NCBI GenBank assembly: GCA_004298675.1
Contig: SCRI01000058.1
Coordinates: 77,081 to 141,080 of the forward strand
Origin: a bacterium
Lineage (GTDB): Bacteria; Vulcanimicrobiota; Vulcanimicrobiia; Vulcanimicrobiales; SCRA01
Reading direction: 5' to 3'
Length of the DNA stretch: 64,000 nt
Positions 55,383-64,000 of this stretch are shown one piece after another. A model generated the notes under the pieces. The model worked only from the letters and a program-made list of their open reading frames with translations. It searched no databases and was not told the DNA's origin. The position numbers and the translations under genes are program-made. Position 1 is the stretch's first letter. Each line of letters starts with the position of its first letter.

Positions 55383-56318
55383 ATGGAGAAGGTCATCATC
55401 ATCGGCTCCGGCCCCGCCGGGCTGACCGCCGCGCTCTACACGGCGCGCGCCAATCTCTCGCCGCTGGTGCTTGCCGGCGGTCTCTACGGTGGGCAGCTCA
55501 TGCTGACCACGGAGGTCGAGAACTATCCCGGCTTCCCCGAAGGCATCATGGGTCCCGATCTCATGGAACGCTTTCGCGCGCAAGCCGAGCACTTCGGCGC
55601 GCGTATCCGCAACGAAGATTGCACCCGGGTCGACTTTAGCGGCGGGCGCCGCCGCGTGTGGGTGGGAGAGGAGGAACTGGAAGCCGAGTCGGTGATCGTG
55701 GCTACCGGCGCTTCCGCCCGCTGGCTGAACCTGCCCAACGAGGCGCGCCTGCGCGGACGCGGCGTCTCCACCTGCGCGACGTGCGACGGCGCCTTCTTCC
55801 GCGATAAGGAGATCTTGGTGGTGGGCGGCGGCGACTCCGCGATGGAGGAGGCGCTCTTTCTCACGCGCTTCGGCAAGCGCGTCCGCGTGATCCATCGGCG
55901 CGGCGAGCTGCGTGCCAGCAAGATCATGGGCCAGCGCTGCCTCACGCACGCGCAGATCGAGTTCGTCTTGAACAGCGTCGTCGAGGACGTGACCGGCGAT
56001 CCCGTGATGACCGGAGCGCTGGTGAGGAATCTCGTGACTGGAGAGGTGACCAAGCTCGACGCGGACGCGCTCTTCATCGCCATCGGCCACGATCCGAATA
56101 CGGCGGCCTTCAACGGCCAGCTCGAGTTGGACGACGCGGGATACATTCGCTCGGAAAACGGCGTCACGACGAGCGCGGTGGGCGTCTTTGTCGCCGGCGA
56201 CGTCTTCGATCAACGTTATCGCCAAGCCGTGACGGCGGCCGGTAGCGGCTGCCGTGCCGCCCTCGAAGCGGAGAAGTATCTCGAGCACTGCGCGGCAGTG
56301 CAAAGCGTCGAGGTGTAG
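55383..56318 (+). CDS. trxB: thioredoxin-disulfide reductase
   Basis: A 311-residue low-Mr TrxR. It has an FAD-binding IIGSGPAGLTAA, a redox CATC at Cys131-Cys134, an NADPH-binding VVGGGDSAMEEA and a C-terminal FVAGDVFDQRYRQAVTAAGSGCRAALEAE, all intact. It transfers electrons from NADPH to thioredoxin. GAAGAGGGCGCC precedes the ATG at 55383. Confidence 0.95.
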   Translation: MEKVIIIGSGPAGLTAALYTARANLSPLVLAGGLYGGQLMLTTEVENYPGFPEGIMGPDLMERFRAQAEHFGARIRNEDCTRVDFSGGRRRVWVGEEELEAESVIVATGASARWLNLPNEARLRGRGVSTCATCDGAFFRDKEILVVGGGDSAMEEALFLTRFGKRVRVIHRRGELRASKIMGQRCLTHAQIEFVLNSVVEDVTGDPVMTGALVRNLVTGEVTKLDADALFIAIGHDPNTAAFNGQLELDDAGYIRSENGVTTSAVGVFVAGDVFDQRYRQAVTAAGSGCRAALEAEKYLEHCAAVQSVEV

Positions 56319-56327
56319 ACGGCGCCG

Positions 56328-57239
56328 ATGACCGCGGAGCGGGTGCTGGTGACCGGAGCCTCCGGCTTCATCGGCTCCGCGGTCGTGAGGGAGCTGCTGG
56401 GACGCGGCCGTGACGTGCGCGCGCTCTGCCACGAGCATACGCCTCTATACGCTCGTGGCGTGGAGGTGGTACGGGGAGACGTGACCGATCCCGCGGCACT
56501 GGCCGCGGTGGCCGACGGCTGCAGCGCGATCGTTTACGCGGTGCAGTTTCCGTCGTCGCCTATCGAACAGCCGCACCGTGGATGGACGTTCGAGCGCGTC
56601 GACCTGGGCGGCGTGCGCAATCTGCTGCCACATGCGCAACGCGCGGGCGTGGCACGCGTGGTGTACGTCAGCGGCTTGGGGCTCTCGGAGCGTGCGCCGC
56701 TCCCGAGCCATCGCGCCAAAGCGTTGGCGGAGCGCGCAATCCGGGAGAGCGGCGTGCACTTTACCTTCATCAAGCCGTCGCTGGTGGCCGGGGAGGGCAG
56801 CCGCCCCGTACGGACGCTGGCGCAGCTGATCCGCAGGGCGCCCGTCATACCACTGATCGGCGACGGCTCCAGCAAGGTCCAGCCGGTCTACGTCGGCGAC
56901 GTCGCGCGCTTGATCGCCGATGCGCTGGAGAGTCCCGCCGCCGCCGATCGCGCTATCGAGATCGGCGGCCCCGAGGTGCTGACGATGAAGGGGCTGATGC
57001 TCAGGATAGCCGCCCTGATGGGCGTGCGCAAGCTGGTTCTGCCTGGCCCGTTGCCGTTACTCATGCTTGCGGCGGCGCTGGCGCAACGGCTGCCCAATCC
57101 GCCGCTGTCGCCTGACGCAGTGCGCTTCCTGACGACCGATGCGGAGGCCGACAACACGGTGCTCTTCGAGGCCTTTCCCTCGTTCCGCTTGATGCCGGTA
57201 GACGAGGCGCTGCGCCGCAGCATCGCGCGAGCGGCGTAG
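56328..57239 (+). CDS. NAD(P)-binding atypical SDR (NDUFA9/NmrA-like epimerase)
   Basis: A 303-residue Rossmann protein with VTGASGFIGSAVVREL at the start, DPAALAAVADGCSAIVYAVQF, and VVYVSGLGLSERAPLPSH, which lacks a canonical YxxxK. A hydrophobic segment near residue 240 (LPGPLPLLMLAAALAQRL) is seen in complex-I-assembly-like atypical SDRs. The function is unknown; cofactor binding seems likely. It lies 9 nt after trxB and ends convergent to the next gene. Confidence 0.85.
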   Translation: MTAERVLVTGASGFIGSAVVRELLGRGRDVRALCHEHTPLYARGVEVVRGDVTDPAALAAVADGCSAIVYAVQFPSSPIEQPHRGWTFERVDLGGVRNLLPHAQRAGVARVVYVSGLGLSERAPLPSHRAKALAERAIRESGVHFTFIKPSLVAGEGSRPVRTLAQLIRRAPVIPLIGDGSSKVQPVYVGDVARLIADALESPAAADRAIEIGGPEVLTMKGLMLRIAALMGVRKLVLPGPLPLLMLAAALAQRLPNPPLSPDAVRFLTTDAEADNTVLFEAFPSFRLMPVDEALRRSIARAA

Positions 57240-57246
57240 TCGAGCA

Positions 57247-58560
57247 CTACGCGCGCGTGGAGACGTCCGCTCCCACCAACGCCTCGATTTCGTCGATCTC
57301 GCGCGGGATTGAGGCCGTCAGGTTCTCGCAGCCGTCGCGCGTGACAATGATGTCGTCCTCGATGCGCACGCCGATGCCTTTCCAGCGCTCGGGCACGTCG
57401 AGATCGGCGTGGATGTAGATGCCGGGCTCCACGGTCAGTGCCATACCGGGCTCGAGCGTGCGCCACTCTCCGCCGATCTTGTAGGCGCCGACGTCATGCA
57501 CGTCGAGCCCCAGCCAATGTCCCGTGTTATGCATGAAGAAGTCGAAGAACTTCTCCTGCTCGATCAGCGTGTCGACGTTACCAGCGAGCAGACCCACGTC
57601 AACTAGCCCCTCGGTTACCACGCGCACAGCAGCCTCGTGGTAGGTGCGGAAGGAGTTGCCGGGCTTGACGGCTTCGATACCCGCGCGCTGCGCGCGCAGC
57701 ACGATATCGTAGATGGCTCGCTGCTCCGCGCTGTACTTGCCGTTCACCGGCCACGTGCGCGTGACGTCGGTGGCGTACACGTCCAACTCGCAGGCGGAGT
57801 CGACCAGCAGCAGCGTTCCATCGGCCAAGTCGTCGCGGTTGGTGTTGTAGTGCAGGATCGTGGCGTTGTGGCCCGCGCCGCAGATGGAAGGGTAGGCCAC
57901 CGCCTGGGCGCCGCGCACAGCGTACTCGTACTCCATCCGCGCCTCAACCGCGTACTCGCCGATCCCCGGCCGCGTGTTACGCATGCCAGCCAGGAAGCCT
58001 TCGCGCGTGATTGCGGCGGCGCGCCGCAGAATCTCGATCTCTTCGGGCTCCTTGATGAGCCGCATCTCGGCTAACGGAATGCGCGGATCGTGGAACTCGA
58101 TGGGTGCCACCACGCCCTTGCGCGCCTGCCGGCGCAGCGCTCTCACCGCATCGAGCACCGTGCGGTCCAGCGTCTCGTTCTCGCCCAGCGTGTACCACAG
58201 GCGCTCGTGGCCCGCCAGCAGATCCGGGAGGCGCGTGCTTAGTTCGCCGATCGGATAAGCCTCGTCGGCGCCGTAGCGCTCCTTTGCGCCATCGACGCCC
58301 ACGCGCCGGCCGTTCCAGATCTCCAGCGCGCGGTCCAACGGCAAGACGAAGAGCACCGTGCGCGGCTCCGGCACACTGGTGAGCACCAGCACGGCCTCCG
58401 GCTCGGGCCAAGCCGTCAGATAGTGCAGATCGCTGGATTGCCGGTAGTCGTACTGGGTGTCGTTGCTACGGATTTGGTGAGGGGCCGCGGGGATCACGGC
58501 GACGCCGCCGTTCATTTGGGCCCGTAGTGCCTCCCGGCGCTGCGCGAAGGTGCTCGTCAT
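57247..58560 (-). CDS. pepP: Xaa-Pro aminopeptidase (M24B)
   Basis: A 437-residue metallo-aminopeptidase. It has an N-terminal creatinase-like domain ([29 protein letters not shown]) and a pita-bread domain with the metal ligands in [18 protein letters not shown] (two Asp), [15 protein letters not shown] (His), VEPGIYI (Glu) and [10 protein letters not shown] (Glu). It removes N-terminal residues preceding proline. It overlaps the start-proximal end of the upstream chemoreceptor gene by 4 nt, so the two are co-transcribed. Confidence 0.95.
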   Translation of the reverse strand: MTSTFAQRREALRAQMNGGVAVIPAAPHQIRSNDTQYDYRQSSDLHYLTAWPEPEAVLVLTSVPEPRTVLFVLPLDRALEIWNGRRVGVDGAKERYGADEAYPIGELSTRLPDLLAGHERLWYTLGENETLDRTVLDAVRALRRQARKGVVAPIEFHDPRIPLAEMRLIKEPEEIEILRRAAAITREGFLAGMRNTRPGIGEYAVEARMEYEYAVRGAQAVAYPSICGAGHNATILHYNTNRDDLADGTLLLVDSACELDVYATDVTRTWPVNGKYSAEQRAIYDIVLRAQRAGIEAVKPGNSFRTYHEAAVRVVTEGLVDVGLLAGNVDTLIEQEKFFDFFMHNTGHWLGLDVHDVGAYKIGGEWRTLEPGMALTVEPGIYIHADLDVPERWKGIGVRIEDDIIVTRDGCENLTASIPREIDEIEALVGADVSTRA

Positions 58561-60656
58561 GGCAAGGTTCTTTGCCCGTTGGAGGTAGGCAATCCTCGAA
58601 CGTCGGCATCCTCCGGCGGCACCAGGGCCGCGGCCTCGACGGCGCTTCCGTCCGCGAGCGCGAGCTCCGCTGCCTCGGCCTCGTCGGCACGTTCCGCTGT
58701 GTCGCCGGTCTGGAAGGTGGCGGCCAGGTCGCGCAGGGCGCCGGCGCGCTCTTCCAGCTCGCGGCTGGTGGTGACCAGCGAACGGGCTTGGTCGAGCACG
58801 CTGCGAGCCTGCATCGCCCCGCTCTCGCTGGCCTCCGCTACATGATCGATGGATTGCTTCTGCTCGCGTGCGGCGATGGCCACCTGCTCCATGCGCATCG
58901 AGATGTCGCCAACGGTTTGCGACAGCTCGTGTGCCGAACTGGCTTGGCGCTGCGCCGCGTCGGAGGAAGCGCGCGTCATCTCCATCATATGGCGCGCCAC
59001 CTGCGAGATCTCGGTGCCGGCTGCGGCTTGCCCCTCCGAGCGCGTGCGCACGGTGGTCAACGTCTGCGCGACTGAGGAGATCGAGGTCACGATGCGCTCG
59101 ATCGCCGCAGCCGCGTGCTGGGCGAGCGCATCACCGCGCTCGGCAGCCTCACCGCTACGCTCGCTCACGGCGGCAACGCGCGTCGCGTTGCGCTGCATCT
59201 CCTGAACCAGCGTCGCGATCTCCCGCGACGAACGCGAGGACTGCTCGGCGAGTTTGCGCACCTCGTCGGCGACGACGGCGAAGCCGCGACCGTGCTCGCC
59301 GGCGCGTGCCGCTTCGATGGCGGCGTTGAGCGCGAGCAAATTGGTTTGGTCGGCAATCTCGTCGATCAGCGCAACCACCTCGCCAATGCGCTGCGAGGCG
59401 GCCTGCAGCGCATCCATCTCCTTGCGCACCTCGCGCAGCGTGGCCGCCACCTCGCCCATCGACTGCGCCAACTGCCCCACCGATCCGCCTCCCTCCGTTG
59501 CGGATGCGGCGGCGGCCGCCGACTGCTCGTTGGCCGCGCGCGCGTCGCCGGCCATCTCCATGGCGCTGCGGTCGAGCTGCGCTGCCGTACTCGCCGCCTC
59601 TTCGGCCGTGGTCGCCAGCGACGCCACGTTGGCGTTGAGCTCGCCGACGGAGCGCGCTAACTCGGAGACCGTGGCCGCCATCTGCCCGAGCGAACTCGCT
59701 ACCGACTCCGCGTTCTGCGACACCACGTCCGCGCTCGCGCCGATCTCCACGGCCGCTGCCGAAGACTCCTCGACCAGCGCCGCCTGCGCGCCCACCGCCT
59801 CCTGCAACTCGTGGCCGCTGCGGCTGGAGCTTGCCGAAGCGCCGGAGAGCGCAAAGGCCGCCTCCTTGATCGAGCGCACCGTGGAGGCAAGGCGCTCGAC
59901 CACGTCGTTGGAGGCCGCCTGGAGGCGCGCCAAGGCATGGTTGCCCTCGACGGGCAGACGCACGGTGAGATCCCCCGCTCCCACGGCCTCGAGCTCTGAG
60001 ACGATGCCGGCTAGCGTCTGGCGCGAGGAGCGTACCAGCCAGACACCGCCGCCGATGGTGAAGAGCAGCAGCAACGCGAGCACGACGACGGTTACCGCGG
60101 CGGCGACGTTAAAGGCGGCGCGCACGGCGTTCATACGCTGCTCGCTCGAGGCTTGGGCGCTCGAACGCGCGCGCGTGCCCATCGACTCGAGATTTTGATA
60201 GGTGAGCGTGGTCGCGCCGAGCGCCAACTGGCGCGCCGGTGCCGCCTTACCGTTCTGCGCGAGATCGGCTACTTTGTTGACTTGGGCGAAGAAGGCGGAG
60301 AGCGACGCCGCATACTGGGCGTAGGCATCCTGCATGCTCTTATCGGTATCGCCGTCGATCCACATCTTCGCGCGCGAGGTAGCCTGGTTCTCGCTGGTGC
60401 TTACGCCCTGCAGCGCCATCGACGCGTCCGAGCCGCTCGATCCGACGCCCACCAGCATGTTCTGGTAGACGTTGTCCAGTGCCAACAGCGAGTCGTCGAG
60501 GTATCCGAGATGGACGACCGAGCGGGTGTGCATCGTCTCGATCTCGCCGCGGTCGACGAACATGCGCCAGAGCGATACGGCGCCGACCAGTACCGCCGCG
60601 CACAGCAGAATCGTAAAGATGAGGGCGATGGTCTTCTCGAGGCCGAGACGCTGCAT
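58557..60656 (-). CDS. methyl-accepting chemotaxis protein
   Basis: A 699-residue chemoreceptor. TM1 is at residues ~9-31, followed by a four-helix-bundle-like periplasmic sensor (residues 32-190). TM2 is a strong hydrophobic helix ([19 protein letters not shown]), followed by HAMP. The signalling tip [39 protein letters not shown] is canonical. GGAAGGAA precedes the ATG at 60656. The gene lies 14 nt after the M28-like gene and overlaps pepP by 4 nt, giving a peptidase-receptor-peptidase unit. Confidence 0.93.
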   Translation of the reverse strand: MQRLGLEKTIALIFTILLCAAVLVGAVSLWRMFVDRGEIETMHTRSVVHLGYLDDSLLALDNVYQNMLVGVGSSGSDASMALQGVSTSENQATSRAKMWIDGDTDKSMQDAYAQYAASLSAFFAQVNKVADLAQNGKAAPARQLALGATTLTYQNLESMGTRARSSAQASSEQRMNAVRAAFNVAAAVTVVVLALLLLFTIGGGVWLVRSSRQTLAGIVSELEAVGAGDLTVRLPVEGNHALARLQAASNDVVERLASTVRSIKEAAFALSGASASSSRSGHELQEAVGAQAALVEESSAAAVEIGASADVVSQNAESVASSLGQMAATVSELARSVGELNANVASLATTAEEAASTAAQLDRSAMEMAGDARAANEQSAAAAASATEGGGSVGQLAQSMGEVAATLREVRKEMDALQAASQRIGEVVALIDEIADQTNLLALNAAIEAARAGEHGRGFAVVADEVRKLAEQSSRSSREIATLVQEMQRNATRVAAVSERSGEAAERGDALAQHAAAAIERIVTSISSVAQTLTTVRTRSEGQAAAGTEISQVARHMMEMTRASSDAAQRQASSAHELSQTVGDISMRMEQVAIAAREQKQSIDHVAEASESGAMQARSVLDQARSLVTTSRELEERAGALRDLAATFQTGDTAERADEAEAAELALADGSAVEAAALVPPEDADVRGLPTSNGQRTLP

Positions 60657-60670
60657 AACGGGATTCCTTC

Positions 60671-62581
60671 CTACGGGAGTGGGGAGATGGACGAAGTTGG
60701 GCGTTCGAGGGCGTTGGAGGCGTCGTGCAACGCGGCCGCGGTGATCTCGAGCCCCCACTCGACGCGCCCTTCATTACCCGCTGCAAGCGGCGCGGCGATC
60801 GACGGCAGAATCTGGTTCCCGCCGCCGTAGATGACGTTGATGGGTTCAGCGGCGCCGTGCGCGATCAACGCGGCCGCTGCGTCGAGCTGATTCGCGTCGG
60901 GCAGCGAGCCCGCGGCGGTGCGCGCGTCCGCACGCGCCGCGCTGCGTTCGAAGTCGCGGACGGCTGCGCGCAGCGGCTGCAGATCGAGCGGCAGATCGTT
61001 GCGCTTGACGCTGAGCGAGAGCGCGCGCAAACCGATCTCCAGTACCGGATCGTAGGCGCTCCAGCGTTGCGGCAGCGAGCCGGCGTCGGCCAGCCGCAGC
61101 GCGAGCATGCCGATGATCTGCGCTAGCTCGCGGTGACGCGCGTAGCCCGGATCGCCGAATGACGCCATCCAGGCAGCGTCGTCCAGCGCCGAGCCGTCGA
61201 CGCCGAACGGTCCCGCGAAGCGCGGGCTGGCGGTGGCCACGCCCGCTTGGAAGGCGAACACCGCGGCATCCCCCGAGCGCGGGGGTTGACCGGTCGCGCC
61301 GTGCCAGCGCGCCGATAGCGTGCTGCCGCCGCCGTCGGGGATGGCTGCGGTGATCTCGCGCAAGAGCCCCGCCAGCGGTGCCGACGCCCCCGCCTCGAAG
61401 CGCGCGCCGGTGATGCAGGTGTCACACGCGATGTAGGCTGCGATGCGTGCGGGCAATTGGTGCTGCAGCGCCAGCGCCACGGCGCCGCCTGCGCCGGTCT
61501 CCGCACCGTCGAGCCCGGCGATGACGATCGAACGTTTGGGACGCCAACCGCTGCCGTAAAGGTAGCCCAGAGCCCGCGCCGCCTCTACGAGCGTCGCCAC
61601 GCCGCCGGCGTCGTCGGCAGCGCCGTAGGCCCAGGCGTCACGGTGGGCGCCGAGCACCACGGCTGTGCCGGGCTCCGTTCCGGAAATGGTCGCAAGGACG
61701 TTGACTAGTGCCGCGGTGCGGCGCCTGAGCACGACGTCCAGATGCACGCTGCCGCCGCGTCCGAGCGCATACGGAGCCGGGAGCCCGCCCCGCCAACTTG
61801 CGGGCGCCGGCTGCCCTGCGATGCTCTGCAGCAGCCGTTGGGCCACGGCGGGCGTTACCGGGAGCACGGGGATTCGTAGCGGCGAGCGCGCGGCGACGTC
61901 GAGTCTGCGGGTTGAGCCTTCCGGCCGCCAGGGGCCTGCCGGCACGGTTGCTCCGCGTCCAGCGCCGTCGTCCGCGGGATCGGGATAGAGGATCGCGCCC
62001 ACGGCGCCCGCCGCTTGCGCGTTGCGAACCGCTTGGGCCGCGGAGTCCGCGCCATCGCGCAACAAGACGATCGCGCCGCGGGCGGCCACGTCCGCGCCTG
62101 CGAGGATCGCGAAATCGGAGACGCTGCCGTAGTTTGCGTAGACCAGCGGGGCGCGCACGTCGCCGTCGGGGCTGCCGTAGGCGAAGGGGATACCGGCGTC
62201 CGCGCCCGCCGTGGCCTCGCGCAACTCAAAGCGCACCGGATGCGGTGCCAGCAGCTCCAGCGTCAAGCGTTTGGGCGACTCGACCGTTGCGGGAAAGGCC
62301 GCCAGCTCCGTTTGCCAGCCAAATGAGCGCAGACGCTCGGCCAGCCAGCGCGCACTCTGCGCGTCACCCCAACTCCCGTCGAAGCGGGAGTGAGCCGTGA
62401 GTGCCGCTATCGACTGCGCGGCCCCCTGTGCCGTGGGCAGGGTGAGGAACGTCTGCTCCAGACTCAACTCGCGCGAGCTGCCCGCCTGGTCGAATCCGTA
62501 GAGCGGAAACTCGGCCGCCCAAACGGGAACGGCTGCGGCGATGCAAAGCATCCAGGCCGCGATGCCGAAGAAGGGTCGCAT
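60671..62581 (-). CDS. M28 / glutamate carboxypeptidase II-like protein, probably inactive
   Basis: A 636-residue secreted protein with a signal peptide at 1-23 ([12 protein letters not shown]). PA-like (residues ~120-250), M28 (~285-480) and dimerisation domains are in GCPII order. Against human GCPII, the zinc ligands His377, Asp387, Glu425 and Asp453 correspond to His313, Asp323, Glu361 and Asp387. The catalytic base Glu424 is Ala360, and the zinc ligand His553 falls at about Gly463. [25 protein letters not shown] fixes the alignment downstream. It may act as a binding protein, like the transferrin receptor, which shares this fold. GGAGAG precedes the ATG at 62581. Confidence 0.83.
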   Translation of the reverse strand: MRPFFGIAAWMLCIAAAVPVWAAEFPLYGFDQAGSSRELSLEQTFLTLPTAQGAAQSIAALTAHSRFDGSWGDAQSARWLAERLRSFGWQTELAAFPATVESPKRLTLELLAPHPVRFELREATAGADAGIPFAYGSPDGDVRAPLVYANYGSVSDFAILAGADVAARGAIVLLRDGADSAAQAVRNAQAAGAVGAILYPDPADDGAGRGATVPAGPWRPEGSTRRLDVAARSPLRIPVLPVTPAVAQRLLQSIAGQPAPASWRGGLPAPYALGRGGSVHLDVVLRRRTAALVNVLATISGTEPGTAVVLGAHRDAWAYGAADDAGGVATLVEAARALGYLYGSGWRPKRSIVIAGLDGAETGAGGAVALALQHQLPARIAAYIACDTCITGARFEAGASAPLAGLLREITAAIPDGGGSTLSARWHGATGQPPRSGDAAVFAFQAGVATASPRFAGPFGVDGSALDDAAWMASFGDPGYARHRELAQIIGMLALRLADAGSLPQRWSAYDPVLEIGLRALSLSVKRNDLPLDLQPLRAAVRDFERSAARADARTAAGSLPDANQLDAAAALIAHGAAEPINVIYGGGNQILPSIAAPLAAGNEGRVEWGLEITAAALHDASNALERPTSSISPLP

Positions 62582-62582
62582 G
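62579..62582. other. CATG shared by two divergent start codons
   Basis: The minus-strand gene starts with the ATG reading 62581-62579, and the plus-strand methyltransferase with the ATG at 62580-62582; they share a CATG palindrome. Each has a Shine-Dalgarno inside the other gene: GGAGAG on the minus strand and GAAGAAGGG on the plus strand. Confidence 0.75.
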
Positions 62583-63374
62583 GCTCTCCAATCCGTGGAT
62601 GGTGACGTTCCTCCAGATGTTTTCGACCGACGGCTCGCCGACTTGGAGGCCCTCGTCCCGGTGTGGTCCGCAAATTTCGCGGCCCCGCTGCTGGCGGCGG
62701 TCGCCCGCGACCTCGACGCGGGGCTCGTACCGGGGGCCGCGCACGTGCTCGACGTTGGGACCGGGGCGGGGTACCCGGCGCTGGAGCTGGCGGCGCGCCA
62801 TCCCGGGCTGAAGGTCGAGGCCATCGACCCCTGGCAGGCCGCTGTGGCACGCGCCCGTGCGCGCGGGGTCGCCGCATTTCACGGTGACTTGCTGACGTGG
62901 GAGGGCGGCCCTTACGACGCTATCGTCGCCAACGTCTGTCTGAACGTGATTCCCGACCGCGCCGGTGCCGCGCTAGCGTTGGCGCGCCTACTGCGCCCCG
63001 GCGGGCGCCTCTACGCCACGGTAGCGCTGCGCGGGATCCTGCGCGAGCTGGATCGCGCCGCGGCGCGCATCTGCGGAGCGCGGCAGGTCTTGGAGCAGGT
63101 GCAGGAGCAGCGTCTAACCGTCATGACGTTGCGCGAGGCCTTTGCTGGAGCCGCCTTCTCGCAGTTGGTAGTCGAAGTAGGGCATTTCCCGTTGTGCTTC
63201 GAGAGCGGCACGGCGATGGCGGGCAGCGTGCCGATCCGCTTGGGCTTCGCAGATCTCTACCGCCAACTGTTGGGCGAGGATGGTTGGCAGCGCTTGATCG
63301 CCGTGCTCGACCGCGAGCACGGCATCGCCTTCGACGTTCCCTTCGCGCTGCTGACGGCGACGCGCGCGTCGTAA
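62580..63374 (+). CDS. class I SAM-dependent methyltransferase
   Basis: About 264 residues. The SAM-binding motif I is HVLDVGTGAGYPALELAA, followed by a motif II acidic loop (VEAIDPWQAAVARA) and YDAIVANVCLNVIPD. It has LLRPGGRLYATVALRG as motif post-III. The substrate is unknown; a tetrapyrrole/ubiquinone-like or RNA methyltransferase cannot be told apart. The ATG at 62580 has GAAGAAGGG upstream; the frame is open to 62541. The Fsr-like gene follows after 15 nt. Confidence 0.85.
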   Translation: MALQSVDGDVPPDVFDRRLADLEALVPVWSANFAAPLLAAVARDLDAGLVPGAAHVLDVGTGAGYPALELAARHPGLKVEAIDPWQAAVARARARGVAAFHGDLLTWEGGPYDAIVANVCLNVIPDRAGAALALARLLRPGGRLYATVALRGILRELDRAAARICGARQVLEQVQEQRLTVMTLREAFAGAAFSQLVVEVGHFPLCFESGTAMAGSVPIRLGFADLYRQLLGEDGWQRLIAVLDREHGIAFDVPFALLTATRAS

Positions 63375-63389
63375 CGATATACTGAGAGC

Positions 63390-64000
63390 ATGGCCCACGC
63401 AGCGGTAGGGGCTCCGGCGCAGCAGGGAACCTGGAGTCTGCGCTCCATCGGCGTCGTCGCATTCGGTCATGGCGCGAGCGATTTCTACAGCGGCATGGTG
63501 CCGCTCTTGATCTTCTATCTCGTCGTCAAGCAGCAGCAGCTCTCGCCCTTTCTTCAAGGCGCCGCTGGCTTCGCGTGGTATCTGACTTCGTCGATCGTCC
63601 AGCCGCTCTTCGGCTGGTACTCCGACGCGCATGGCCGCTGGTGGTTTCTCCCCACGGGCGTGTTGTTGACGGTGGCCGCCGTTGGCGCGATCGGTTTCAC
63701 GCACAACTACCCGTCGCTCATGGCGCTGATTGCCATCGGCGGCTTCGGCTCGGCCATCATGCACCCCGAAGCCGGCAAGTATGCGGCGCAGGTGGGCTCA
63801 CGCCGGCACGGCAGCGCCATCTCGATCTTCCAGATCGGTGGTCAGCTCGGGTTCGGCATGGGCCCCGCGCTCATCGCCTTTCTCCTGGCGCGCTACGGCG
63901 GAGCGGCGACGCTGCTCGCGGCGCTGCCCGGCTTGATCGCGGTGGCGGCGCTCTTCTGGGCGATGCCGCGCGTGCATGCGCGGGCCAACGAACGCGTCCG
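63390..64000 (+). CDS. MFS transporter, fosmidomycin-resistance (Fsr) family, N-terminal part
   Basis: The frame runs off the end of the window; about 203 residues and five to six helices are visible. AFGHGASDFYSGMVPLLIFYLV, SSIVQPLFGWYSDAHGRWW, GGFGSAIMHPEAGKYAA and SIFQIGGQLGFGMGPAL match the Fsr/MFS-2 subfamily. These are proton-driven exporters of small molecules, for example fosmidomycin. The ATG at 63390 follows a GAGAG-type site. It is probably co-transcribed with the methyltransferase. Confidence 0.88.
   Translation, partial: MAHAAVGAPAQQGTWSLRSIGVVAFGHGASDFYSGMVPLLIFYLVVKQQQLSPFLQGAAGFAWYLTSSIVQPLFGWYSDAHGRWWFLPTGVLLTVAAVGAIGFTHNYPSLMALIAIGGFGSAIMHPEAGKYAAQVGSRRHGSAISIFQIGGQLGFGMGPALIAFLLARYGGAATLLAALPGLIAVAALFWAMPRVHARANERV

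Overview
The window is a high-GC bacterial chromosome segment, densely coding, with many 1-13 nt gene overlaps (ATGA/GTGA junctions) and frequent GTG starts. I see no phage, IS element or CRISPR. The phylum cannot be fixed from the sequence alone. The mix of deep-branching housekeeping genes, a lysine-fermentation type cluster, a KGG-repeat stress protein and a Gram-positive-type LexA box fits an uncultured high-GC lineage; Eremiobacterota/WPS-2 is my guess only.

Layout. 1-4.8 kb: end of rlmN, then glycyl-tRNA synthetase and pyruvate phosphate dikinase. 4.8-10.2 kb: a small secreted protein, an HD hydrolase divergent from dnaG-rpoD (with a LexA-like box between them), and a VanZ-like membrane protein. 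10.2-14.2 kb (minus): rmlBA, a secreted protein, a KGG-repeat protein and proline dehydrogenase. 14.2-17.0 kb (minus): a histidine kinase and a receiver-GGDEF protein in one operon with proline dehydrogenase. 17.1-24.1 kb (plus): an Lrp-led lysine aminomutase pathway cluster (kdd, kamA, a receiver, kamB, kamC, kce) without kamD/kamE. 24.2-26.2 kb: two orphan peptide-type ABC permeases. 26.3 kb: tRNA-Leu(GAG). 26.5-30.3 kb: pstSCAB closed by a perfect hairpin. 30.5-37.1 kb: acyl-CoA synthetase, SDR, GT39-like transferase, glyoxalase and a chemoreceptor. 37.2-46.6 kb: a long operon with M1 aminopeptidase, D-Ala-D-Ala carboxypeptidase, mannose-6-phosphate isomerase, tldD/tldE and ACT-malic enzyme. 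46.7-54.5 kb: a response regulator, then a tightly packed run of MocR regulator, secreted propeller protein, DDAH-like protein, ABC-2 exporter and Fe/2OG oxygenase. 54.5-64 kb: MBL hydrolase, thioredoxin reductase, epimerase, Xaa-Pro aminopeptidase, chemoreceptor, M28-like protein, methyltransferase and the start of an Fsr-like MFS gene.

The most interesting region is 47.4-54.5 kb. It combines a PLP-type regulator, an exporter and a BesD-spaced Fe/2OG oxygenase with two proteins that look like catalytically dead members of enzyme families. I read it as a possible uncharacterised amino-acid modification/export system. Other standouts are the kam cluster with reactivase genes but no adjacent mutase, a GCPII-like peptidase that has lost catalytic residues, and two divergent genes whose start codons share one CATG.
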